A stretch of 64,000 bases of DNA, from assembly GCF_000006405.1 (NCBI RefSeq), contig NW_003212973.1:60693-124692 (forward strand), in the 5' to 3' direction. Position numbers and translations under genes: made by a program. This DNA is from Perkinsus marinus ATCC 50983. Lineage: Eukaryota > Perkinsozoa > Perkinsida > Perkinsidae. Below the pieces are notes generated by a model. That model ran no database searches. It saw nothing but the letters and a program-made list of their open reading frames with translations, and was not told where the DNA came from. Position 1 is the stretch's first letter. Every line of letters begins with the position of its first letter. Shown one piece after another: positions 11,119-20,450 of this stretch.

Positions 11119-11624
11119 GATGTTCTTAAGAGTAGGATAATACAAGGATGTTCTTAAGAGTAGGATAATACAAGGATGTTCTTAAGAGTAGGATAATACA
11201 AGGATGTTCTTAAGAGTAGGATAATACAAGGATGTTCTTAAGAGTAGGATAATACAAGGATGTTCTTAAGAGTAGGATAATACAAGGATGTTCTTAAGAG
11301 TAGGATAATACAAGGATGTTCTTAAGAGTAGGATAATACAAGGATGTTCTTAAGAGTAGGTTATAATACAAGGATGTTCTTAAGAGTAGGATAATACAAG
11401 GATGTTCTTAAGAGTAGGATAATACAAGGATGTTCTTAAGAGTAGGATAATACAAGGATGTTCTTAAGAGTAGGATAATACAAGGATGTTCTTAAGAGTA
11501 GGATAATACAAGGATGTTCTTAAGAGTAGGATAATACAAGGATGTTCTTAAGAGTAGGATAATACAAGGATGTTCTTAAGAGTAGGATAATACAAGGATG
11601 TTCTTAAGAGTAGGATAATACAAG
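11119..11624 (+). repeat. 28-bp minisatellite, 18 tandem copies
   Basis: The unit is GATGTTCTTAAGAGTAGG plus ATAATACAAG. It is repeated head to tail 18 times without spacers, and all copies look identical except one near 11340-11370 that carries a 2-bp insertion (17 x 28 + 30 = 506 bp). The array is nearly homogeneous, so expansion or gene conversion was recent. There are no unique spacers, so it is not a CRISPR array. Confidence 0.97.
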
Positions 11625-11866
11625 GATGTGTGACATGGTAGGTTATACGAGTCACAAGTGAAACGTTCACGATAAGGTGACGGACAATGAGTTATGGTCT
11701 GCGCCGTAGACTCTACGGCATGGTGTTGTGTGAACGTGTCACCTCCTTCACTACATGCGCTGTTTATAATCGATCAGTATGGCGAGCGAGAAACTAAATC
11801 TGCGCAGTTTGAGCTGGCAGCGCAACTTGAGCGTAATCTGGTGAGGTACCAGTTCGTAGAGCAGTC
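11625..11866. other. Short spacer with inverted repeats
   Basis: Contains a perfect 7-bp hairpin (GCCGTAG, 3-nt loop, CTACGGC) near 11703-11719, flanked by GGTGAC and GTCACC words that could form an outer stem. It lies between the minisatellite and the Gln-rich ORF. No gene is seen. Confidence 0.5.
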
Positions 11867-12799
11867 TTGATTAACGTATTGAATATGAGCTTAAGCCCTT
11901 CACCGTCCCCCTCCGACACCATACTATTCCCTCATCACTCTGAGGGCCACGAAGCTGGTCCGGCTATACCTGCAGCTCCACTACAACCCCAACCGCAACT
12001 ACCGATTATTCCGGTATTGTCAATGTCTGAGAGGATTCCCACACCCCAGCAACAGCAGCAGCAGCAGCATTCGGTACTTCCTGGTCGATCTCAAGGGTCT
12101 ATTCTACCATCACCTTCCACCTCTTCCCAACAGCAATCGCTTGTATCAACAGCAGCTCAGATGGCTGCTTTTATGAATGAGCGTACTCGGTATTTGGCCA
12201 CTCTACAACAGAAGTATCAACGACCGTCACTACCAACCCCTAAGGTTGAGTATCAACAGCCATTGGTTCGATCTGACCCTCCGAGACCGCAACAACAACG
12301 TCTAGAGTTCCCAGTCTTCACTGACCCGACTGATCTGGCTGCCAAGCTGTTCAAGGATGAAGGTTCTTTCAGGAGGCTCCATATGGGCTCTCGTCGTCGT
12401 GACAGTCGCTGCTCTCTACACCGATTGCTAGGGAGGGCTTGCAAGGGTAGGGGGACTCAAGTTGTCACAGAATGCGAGTTCAAGGCCAACTATGGTGTAT
12501 GGACCCTCGCCGGTCTGGACCGCATCAAGAGTCTCCGGTCGAAGGGTTACACAAGCGCTCAAATATATAGCGCAGTTGAAGCAGCAGCTGGTATTGCACT
12601 ACCAATGCTTGAGAGGCTTCAATATCTTGAAGAAGCTCCTGGTAGTCGGATCGCTAAGGCATTGACATTGCCAGGTAAGGCGGCGAGTGGTAATGCCGTA
12701 AAGCATCACAGAGGCCCCACCAAGGCCGAACTCATGGCTATATGGGCGATGTTAGAGGTACGTCATCTGAATGAGAGGGCAAGCGAAAGTGCGCTGTGA
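11867..12799 (+). CDS. Gln/Pro/Ser-rich hypothetical protein, intronless
   Basis: A 310-codon uninterrupted ORF. The first 140 residues are low complexity (a CAG-encoded run of seven Gln at about residue 65, and many Pro and Ser). The second half is basic and helical (CEFKANYGVWTLAGLDRIKS, then QIYSAVEAAAGIALPMLERL). I do not recognise the family. Lack of introns in an intron-rich region, a flanking minisatellite and degenerate sequence downstream make a mobile-element-derived ORF possible, but I see no reverse transcriptase, integrase or protease motif. It could also be an ordinary lineage-specific nuclear protein. Confidence 0.4.
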   Translation: MINVLNMSLSPSPSPSDTILFPHHSEGHEAGPAIPAAPLQPQPQLPIIPVLSMSERIPTPQQQQQQQHSVLPGRSQGSILPSPSTSSQQQSLVSTAAQMAAFMNERTRYLATLQQKYQRPSLPTPKVEYQQPLVRSDPPRPQQQRLEFPVFTDPTDLAAKLFKDEGSFRRLHMGSRRRDSRCSLHRLLGRACKGRGTQVVTECEFKANYGVWTLAGLDRIKSLRSKGYTSAQIYSAVEAAAGIALPMLERLQYLEEAPGSRIAKALTLPGKAASGNAVKHHRGPTKAELMAIWAMLEVRHLNERASESAL

Positions 12800-14842
12800 A
12801 TCTTCTTGTGACTTACGGTAAGCCGTATATCTCGCTTGCTGCGATAATGAGTAATGTATAATGTAGCTGTATTATCTCCGTATTACTCGCTGGATAGTAT
12901 CCAGTACTCAACTGTAATCAATACTCATAACTCAACTTCAACAACCATACATAAGCAGCTTGTGTTCACAGTCCCGGAAGATAATCGATGAAGGGCTGTA
13001 ATTGGTATGCGAGAATTGTGCCCGGGTTCCTCTCTAGGAACGTAGTCACATTCCAATATTGAAGTTTGGTCAACAACTTCAAGACTCATTGAGAAGTGGT
13101 CGATACAATCAACGTTAGCTTGGATGACGAGTAGCGGGTAATGTAGCTGCACTATCTTCGTAGGAATGTTGTCCACTCTAAGTCATAACCGACACTGGTG
13201 TAACACAAGACATGTTTACAAAGAGGATAGATAACTTTCACTCACTCGAGTCCACCACAGCGAGTGAATGTGAAGTCTTACGGTATACAGTATACCGTAT
13301 ACTACTTCGGAAGGTAGTTTCGGAAATTTGGAAGCCGAGAGGATGCGTGATCTCTGGGTTACTATGCGCCCGCTTCGTCCCCATGATGAGTGCTGTATGC
13401 GCACTCCGTGACCTGAGTTCTTACGGGCTGTAGGCTGCGGGCTCAATGAGCTTCTTGAAATCTCAGAATGCCCTTATAGTACTCGTAGGGAAACCCACAG
13501 TTATCTGCGAGTACAATCTCCTGCACAATATTTAGCTGACGTTCGCTGGCGAGCGCTAGACGAACCTCCGCCGACAGACGTTCTACCGTTTGCACGACTA
13601 CCGAGTAGCCACTACTCCTTTCATGGTTCGTTCGAATTTGCGGAGTTTCCTGGACTGGCAACATGATCTACGCCCTGGGACGCGCTCCATCAATGTCTTC
13701 ATTTCTCTCGAGATCTGCTGGCTGAATTCCTGGAGGTAGTCAATCCCCCACATCACTACACTCATCTCGGAATTTGAGTCTATACGTTCCTATCAAGTTC
13801 TAACAATCGCCAACCCCGCTTCCTCCATGGAGGCAGTGCTAGCTGACCGGTGATTATTCCTACCTACCTTTCGTGAAGATAACCATCTCGTCGTCGGCCA
13901 ACTCGACGGAGGATATCAACCTGTTGACACCTGGTACCGATGCCTCTCGACTCGACTCGGCTCTCGAAAGTATGATACGTCGACCACAGAGTTAGACTGC
14001 TTGTTCCCTTCGAGCGGAGTGTGATAAACTCCTCTCCTCTGTAACAGTTGGGGAAGCCTCGGTCTCTAAGCATATCTTCTAACTTCTCGAGCCTTGCAAT
14101 GTACAGGCAGTTTTGGGGGCACTCGTCGACAACGACCCAGTCTCTGTCCCTAATGCAACCGCGCAGCCCGCATAGAACCCCGATTCCACGGAACCGTCGT
14201 AATACAACGCCACCGGATCTATCAAGCGTTCTCCGGAAGACTACGTTCATAAGGCTTTATGCAGAGCCGAAGCTGTTTGAGAATCGACTAACCTGGAGAG
14301 AGTAGCGCTCTCATGGCCATAACAACATTGCCTTTTGAGCTTGCGGAGTCCACGCGAGGCCGCACAAAGATCTGCCCGGACAGTCGCCGAATGCGAACTC
14401 GCAAGCTCCCAATGGAGCTCTCTGGAGCCAGATAACCCAGCCCGCGACGGTCCACTGACTTAATGCGCCAAGGCCGACGACACAGTCGGAGAGTCAACAC
14501 CAGCGAGTCACATGGGCCATCCGTGGCCATGGATACGAGGGTATCCCATTGGGACAGTCCCCCGTCAGGAATTCATCCAAGCCCTTGATGGTCTCATACT
14601 CGGACTGGAGGCCACAGCCGTCCAACAGGTCTTCATCAAAGCAATCTTGTCCATGCCGGGATCGGAGGATGTATTGGCGGTGGACCGATCGCTATGGGTT
14701 CTGGGCATACAACAACAGAGGAGACAAGGAGATCATCTCTGAGCATGAAGTGACTATTCACCTCTAATTCCATGTTCCTTCCACTGTCTCCATTGGAAAA
14801 CACAAAATCATTCCTTAGATCAATAGCCTTCATCCGAATGGG
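12800..14842. other. Unresolved, possibly degenerate coding region
   Basis: Several medium open stretches occur on both strands (for example minus 13443-13664 and 13864-14250, plus 14512-14742), none over 130 codons and none matching a family I know. Frames change often without good splice sites. The sequence looks GC-rich and coding-like at 13.4-14.7 kb, so a decayed gene or retroelement is plausible. I can support no specific product. Confidence 0.3.
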
Positions 14843-15243
14843 TTACACTGATGTCACATAGCTCTGTTCGACACACTGCCTCACTAACGTCGTGCTTGTA
14901 TATGCCGTTGGGCCAGGGAAAACCATAACTGGGGTATAACATAATCCAGGGAGCTTCATCATCGATATCTCACCTGTGACCATATATATGCAATGCCTTA
15001 TTCTCAGCACTATATCGTATCCTGCCTCCTCCCTGCATGAACATGTCTACTCAACACAATTCGGCTCAACAGACCTACCAGAATCCTCCATCGTAGCCCA
15101 GCAGCCTCTAGCTCCTCTATAGTCGGGGAGGCCGAGTCTTGATGGTACTCAGCCCAAGTGAGGCCCCGTACCAAATGCCGACATTTACCCTCCTCATCGG
15201 GGTCGTCAACTTCCATCAAAACATACCTTCGACAAGACCTCAT
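14843..15243 (-). CDS. PHPT1: 14-kDa phosphohistidine phosphatase (Janus/Ocnus family)
   Basis: Three exons read RRYVLMEVDDPDEEGKCRHL, VRGLTWAEYHQDSASPTIEE, LRWRIL-GGGRIRYSAENKA, then LHIYGHS-YGFPWPNGIYKH and end CRTELCDISV at the stop at 14843. This follows the PHPT1 pattern (I-V-R-G-x-x-W-A-E-Y-H containing the catalytic His, then L-G-G-G-R-I, then I-x-V-Y-G-Y-S). The family removes phosphate from phosphohistidine in cytosolic proteins. Introns are 15033-15078 (46 bp) and 14929-14973 (45 bp), and both junctions keep the frame. The Met at 15243 is the first in frame. Upstream exons from 15260 to about 15860 may belong to the same gene, in which case the phosphatase domain is C-terminal in a larger protein. 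Confidence 0.75.
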
Positions 15244-15259
15244 ACTAAATTAATCAGTG

Positions 15260-15870
15260 CGTACGGCTTGCTTAAAAGAATTATCCACACCCCAATCAAA
15301 TGCCCCTCCATCGAACTCTACTCCCGGTATCGTATTATAGGCTTCCGTCGCAATCCTGAAACTCGAATTCAACGGCGACGATAAGTGAGGTCGCACTTCC
15401 CAAACAAATCAGCATCCTCCCCTGCATCGGGACTTATGGTCTTACCCGACACAGCAGCTCTTTCCCTAATAGCTGCCGCAGCCGCCTGGTCAGAGGCACT
15501 AAAATACATTCATAGGTGGAGAAATGATAGTACTGGCTTACTTGGTGGTTGGTCCCTTTATCGTTTCATGAGCGGACATTATATGTGGTGTTAAACGCAC
15601 TGCTGTCGTGTAAAACCTTACATCGCTCGATAAGCTACAGATCGATCGATACAGCAGCTTCATCATTGTCTCCAATAAAAAGATCTGCCTTCCTAACCTC
15701 AATGCGATAACATAAAAACCAGTATCGACTATTCGCAACAGCACTTTCACGCGTGGGGTTCACAAAACCATATAACCGTTGAATGCCACTGTCAGGCCCC
15801 TCAGCCCCTTCGCAGTCGAAGCCTTCAACACTAGGTTGAATTCAAGTCCGTAGGCATTGAAAATGAGTAT
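15260..15870 (-). CDS. Unassigned minus-strand exons upstream of the phosphatase domain
   Basis: Open segments with plausible splice sites read CEGAEGPDSGIQRLYGFVNP, ESAVANSRYWFLCYRIEVRK, ADLFIGDNDEAAVSIDL and, further down, RIATEAYNTIPGVEFDGGAF. They look coding and run in the same direction as the phosphatase gene, between it and the MCM4 stop at 15930. I could not connect them to each other or to the phosphatase in one frame, so these are exons of an unidentified protein or a 5' extension of the PHPT1-like gene. Confidence 0.3.
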
Positions 15871-15929
15871 GCTTTGCAACATGAGCAATAGGAGTATGGT
15901 GACGTGCATTATAGGATGATATTTGATGA

Positions 15930-18900
15930 TTACATATCGAATTCGAGGAGACGACACGTAGCTGTTGGTCCCCTTCCGATACGAGCCAGAGTACCGTTTT
16001 GAACCTTAACATCAACAGAAGTTCACCAACCATCACATTAGCGTAGTAATAGGATTATCACCAGATTATCAATGAGCTTGCCAACGTCATGCAGGTCCAA
16101 GGCATCAGCCGTTCCTTCATGATGTCCACCTCCCTCATCATGGTGTTGCATCGAGCTTACCAACTGCTCGAATACCTTCTGTCGTAGTATATCGTATTTG
16201 AGCGACTGAATAATACAACTACACCAAAACTGTGCACCAAAGTGGCTGACCCCAGTGGGCGAGGCCTGCAACAACTCCTTGATCGTTTGAATAGCCGCTT
16301 CCCTTTCCTGACGACGACTCTCACTCATACCGGTCGCAAGCATTGACATATCAATAACCCCAGTAACGGGATCAGTACCTATCCAGATGGAGCTGTATTG
16401 AAGTTCGACTAAAGAGTTCAAGATGAAGCGAAGAAGAAGCGCTCACAGGCTGATAATAGAGCCTCCTTCATCAAACGAATGGCTTCTAGCACATCATCCC
16501 CGGTAACCTGAATACCACTCCTTTGCCACTTCGTAAGCCAACATGGTTTACCTCTTCACGGAACTCCATCTTCGCCAGAGCTTCAGAAAGTCTGATAAGC
16601 GACTCCAACTGCCGAGGAGTCGCACTGATGGTTTTGCCTGAATACGATATGCCCAAACCAGGGATCGAACCCGCGACCTTTCCTCCTCACCCACAGCCCC
16701 ACTAGTGTTAGCATGCCTAAGCTTCAAGTACCCATCAGTGAGGATCTCCACTGCAGCATCAGTAAGGCGAGGCTTCAAGGAGCGTCCAAAGGCGATGTAC
16801 CTTCCGATGTGAGAATCATAACGACGGCCGTACGAGCTCTTCTGCGAGGCCTCAGTGGTGGAATATATGTTCGGTTACCTCAGCTGGGGTCAGGAGTCCT
16901 CTCCCTACATTATGAAAATTTACACACGAGAAATGTACAAATACCAACACTCATATTCAAAATTCCATCATGATTCTTTGTTGTCACCAACACACGTAAT
17001 TGACCATGTTTATATTTCTGTACCCTGCAAGCCCTTCATGTACAGCGAAAAGAAAGAAGCTTCACGACCTCACCTGGCCAGAGTGCCCTTGTCTATCGGT
17101 GGCTTCTCAGCTGCTGCCCCCGAGGCGTCATCCAACTTGGAGAAAAGCTTGACAATATGGCTTGCCAACGTTCGGTCGCTACGCTCGGTCCCGAGATCAA
17201 GAATCTAACGGGAAGCTTCATATCGAGGGAGGGGAGGAGGGAAACCTACTAAGTAGATGAGGTCAAATCTACTGAGGAGGGTCGGGTTCAAATTGATATT
17301 ATCAACCACTGAGCGCCTCGGATCATAGCGAGATTCAATGGGATTAGCTGCGGCGCATATAGCGGTCCCTGAGGTATGCTATTCTGCATCTTGCACGGTC
17401 GACCTCAAGATACGCTTACTGGCATTGAGGCTACAAATTATGCCTGCCTTCGCCACCGACACGGTCTGCTGTTCCATAACCTCATGGAGAATTGCTCTGA
17501 ACATTAAAATTACCCATCCAGAGTTCGAACCCGAGACCCTACCTTGCATGATCATCCATCTTATCGAACTCGTCAATACAGCAGATGCCCTTATCGCTCA
17601 AGACCAATGCACCAGATTCGAGAACCTAATCAACTCCCATTCGAACGACCCAGGTTCAATTCTCCCTCCCACCAATTCTTTAGTATCCGGATCCTTACTA
17701 ATATAAGCTGTAAGACCAACGGCTGAGGAGCCCTTGCCACTCGTGAAGACTCTAATCAAAATCATCCTTGCCAAACGACCTTCGCTCCGCCACCATTACC
17801 CTCGAGGAGCTATGTTATGAACATACTGCAGCAACTGGGACTTAGCTGTGGAGGGATCACCAATCAATAGGACATTGAGCTCACTCCTGACAAGCACATA
17901 ACAGTAAATGCTCATATGGGACGTGATGAAGGGTAATTAGAAAATATCCACGATAATTCAAGTCAGAGTGTTGACAATAAGAGTTCGGTGCTACGTATCC
18001 TACCGAAAGGATCCACGATCTTCAGCCTCGGTATCACCGGCCGTTGACTTATCGGTTCCACCGAACAATTGGCACAATAGACCCTTCTTCACCTACAAAC
18101 CGAAAGGTCCCCGGTTCTATTCCCAGCGAGGTTTCTACATCTTCATTCTCCCAGATAGACGGAGCGAAGCTCTTGATGAGATTAGTAACAATGTTAGGAT
18201 CAGCTGCCAGCTTGCGTAGTTCCTGAAGACATTGTTTTCTCCCATCAATCTTCAGAGACGGGCACCTCTTCCATCTCGGCATCACTAAGATCCCCTACAG
18301 CAGGTGCATCACCAACAGAGGCACCCATCGTCTCAATGTGGATAGCATCGATATAAGACCTGATCATACGGTCTTGACTACCAAGATAGAGACGGAAAAC
18401 AACTATGCCCTCCAGACATGAGCACGCTCTTGGTAAGCCTCTGCTGCAGTATGACACGTTGGGGTGATGCCTTGTATATGCCGGTTACTTCCACACGATC
18501 TCCTGGCTTAACAGTGTCGAACATCGAGTCGTATCTATAGAGGTCCCCGGTTCGATCCCTGGTCACATCACTTTGACCTACGCATATATCATAACCGTAT
18601 GAGGTGTCTCTCCCTCCGGTATGTTCTCCGGGGACTCCTGCAGCTTAATCAACTGTTTATCAGTGAACCTTAATCAACAGCGGAGCGAAGCTCTTGAACC
18701 CCACCCCAGGATCGACTACTTACACGCATTGATTATGTTCCAGTTCGAACGACTGCTTCTGATGACACTTAGGACAGGTCGTCGGCTCATCAATACGACC
18801 TGATTATCACAATACCGTCACCTCACCCTCCAACCATGACCACTACTACCTTTCTCAAGATTAACACTCACATGGTGTCCACAACCCTCAGTGGTACAGC

Positions 18901-20202
18901 GGAATGCGCCAACTTGCATATCCGGTATCAACACCGATGTACGAATAACAATACCCTTCAGAGCAACCAACTGAAGAGAGTAGTTATGCCGTGTAGAAGC
19001 ATATGCACATGATCAACTATATGTGTTAGCGACAATTTCTAAATTCTAAGCAAATTTTGGGGAATTCTCAATGGTTTCTGTACACTTCTACCCGAATTCG
19101 TATGTCACATTTCATAATTAATGAGGAAATTCATGACTTCAGCTGAGGAAAGCGAACATATATTCCCCCCAACATCGCCGATTCCAAGCCGATAGTTATG
19201 TGCGTTATCACATGCTCGATATCCGACGGATCGAAATCCCTCATAGTCCTCTTGTCCTTGTCATGGAGATTGTAGATTTGCACCTATCACCACAAAAATG
19301 GTAAACATACAACGCTTCGCTTCGCCATCATCGTCAGCCCGCACCTACTTGTACAACTGCAGCCGCAGCATTGATACCGGGAGTGTTCCGAACTATGTGA
19401 TTGTATAGCTGAAAAGCAATTGGTGATTTGCCAAAGAGATGGTATGGCTTACACATGCGTCCATGATCGGGATAATATCCATCGGAGCCGCTATCAAATC
19501 CGAGTACCTGTCTACCAATCACGACCTTTGCCACAATCCTACTTACAAATCCGGTGAGAACCGATGGAGATCTTGTGCATCAACAGGGAATACTTGTTGC
19601 TTATTCTCACTGTAACTGATCACCAAGCACTCAGCATTAATCATCTATTACATACTCCTCTTACCGTAACAGCTCCCTGCCGTATTTGCCTCTACCGTCT
19701 TCTCCCCCCTTGTCGAACCTATCACTTCAATGATGACCATACGACCATCACAAGACCCTCACTCGTCCAGGAACCTCATGAACAGTGTCCTAGCCTCGTC
19801 GAGTGGTATGCTACTGCCGAAAATCCTCTCTGGCTCGCCGCCGGCGCCGGCGCCGGCAGCGGCAGCACTGTTACCATCTCGCATTTGGGCATCTCCCGAC
19901 TGAATAATAACAACTCACGATAATCGATCAGAATAGGTAAGCCTCACCCCAGAGGCTTCCTCATCAAAGTCGATGGTGAAACGGAGGTCACCGATATCAC
20001 TACGGAAGCTTCTGAAGACGCTGCCAACTCCCATGCTACTCCCTGACACAGACTTGGGCTTATTCCGTATCTTACCAACTCAACCTAAAGATTCATACTC
20101 ACCAGGACTCCTGCCCATCCTCGCATCTATCTGATTGGACATCTCCAGAATATTCCTAGCCGGCGTCTGAGCCGGGACATCGGATGGAGTACCAGATGAC
20201 AT
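15930..20202 (-). CDS. MCM4: DNA replication licensing factor MCM4
   Basis: Subunit of the MCM2-7 replicative helicase. From the ATG at 20202, exons encode an acidic N terminus, [34 protein letters not shown], a zinc finger ([11 protein letters not shown]...CPKC), [37 protein letters not shown], a Walker A block ([19 protein letters not shown]), [14 protein letters not shown], Walker B ([11 protein letters not shown]), the sensor block AAANP, and [11 protein letters not shown] with the arginine finger. The tail [19 protein letters not shown] is characteristic of MCM4. The stop is at 15930. At least fifteen introns are needed. Two (16801-17073 and 18971-19211) hold Family A elements, and six of 46-55 bp hold Family C tRNA-like motifs. 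Short introns near the N terminus are provisional. Confidence 0.92.
16638..16690 (-). repeat. 53-bp MCM4 intron with tRNA T-arm-like motif (Family C)
   Basis: In gene orientation it carries GTCGCGGGTTCGATCCCTGG followed by TTTGGGCA. This resembles the variable region, T-arm and start of the acceptor strand of a tRNA. Removal joins SGAVG to [19 protein letters not shown]. Confidence 0.8.
16856..17018 (+). mobile_element. Family A introner-like element, forward copy
   Basis: Lies in the MCM4 intron 16801-17073, antisense to the gene. It begins GGAATATATGTTCGG and ends near CATGTTTATATTTC, with the shared internal block CACCAACACACGTAATTGAC. Removal of the intron joins TLAR to [14 protein letters not shown]. 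Confidence 0.85.
17497..17542 (-). repeat. 46-bp MCM4 intron with tRNA T-arm-like motif (Family C)
   Basis: Carries GTCTCGGGTTCGAACTCTGG in gene orientation. Removal joins DKMDDHA to [19 protein letters not shown]. Confidence 0.8.
17626..17672 (-). repeat. 47-bp MCM4 intron with tRNA-like motif (Family C, antisense)
   Basis: The plus strand reads CCCAGGTTCAATTCTCCC, opposite to the gene; a second GTTCGAAT word is also present. Removal joins [11 protein letters not shown] to [16 protein letters not shown]. Confidence 0.75.
18093..18138 (-). repeat. 46-bp MCM4 intron with tRNA T-arm-like motif (Family C, antisense)
   Basis: The plus strand reads AGGTCCCCGGTTCTATTCCC. Removal joins [11 protein letters not shown] to [15 protein letters not shown], the conserved MCM helicase entry block. 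Confidence 0.8.
18535..18581 (-). repeat. 47-bp MCM4 intron with tRNA T-arm-like motif (Family C, antisense)
   Basis: The plus strand reads GGTCCCCGGTTCGATCCCTG, pairing four of five stem positions around a TTCGATC loop. Removal joins HTVMIY to [17 protein letters not shown]. Confidence 0.8.
18669..18723 (-). repeat. 55-bp MCM4 intron with weaker tRNA-like motif (Family C)
   Basis: Gene orientation contains TGGGGTTCAAGAGCTTC. Part of it (CAAGAGCTTCGCTCCG) also occurs in an MCM4 exon encoding KSFAPS at about 18155-18175, an odd short sequence match within one gene. Removal joins LEHNQC to VFTDKQLIK. Confidence 0.6.
19000..19172 (-). mobile_element. Family A introner-like element, reverse copy
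   Basis: In MCM4 intron 18971-19211, sense to the gene. In reverse complement it begins GGGGGGAATATATGTTCGC and continues TTTCCTCAGCTGA. Removal of the intron joins DPSDIEH to [12 protein letters not shown]. Confidence 0.9.
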
Positions 20203-20450
20203 GAAAGCAACCTTTCACACACTGCCAAATCAACGACCAACCATCTCCCCCCAGGTGCTTGCAACATCAAATGAATCTCCTTGTCATCTCAACATATGAC
20301 AATAAACATGAATATTACCCCGCACTACCAAACTAGACCAGTCGAATAGTTCCATCATTATCTCGCCGTTCGAGGGAACGATATAGTAATAATGAATTTA
20401 CCCAACAATAACACAACAGAGTGTGATGAACTGAAACTTGGATACCGAAA
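20203..20450. other. Short intergenic region between MCM4 and NSUN genes
   Basis: Upstream of the MCM4 ATG and downstream of the NSUN stop. No ORF or repeat is recognised. It presumably holds the MCM4 promoter. Confidence 0.4.

Noticed and set aside
11119-11624. CRISPR-like array
   Set aside because: The 28-bp units are directly joined with no unique spacers, and the genome is eukaryotic. It is a minisatellite.
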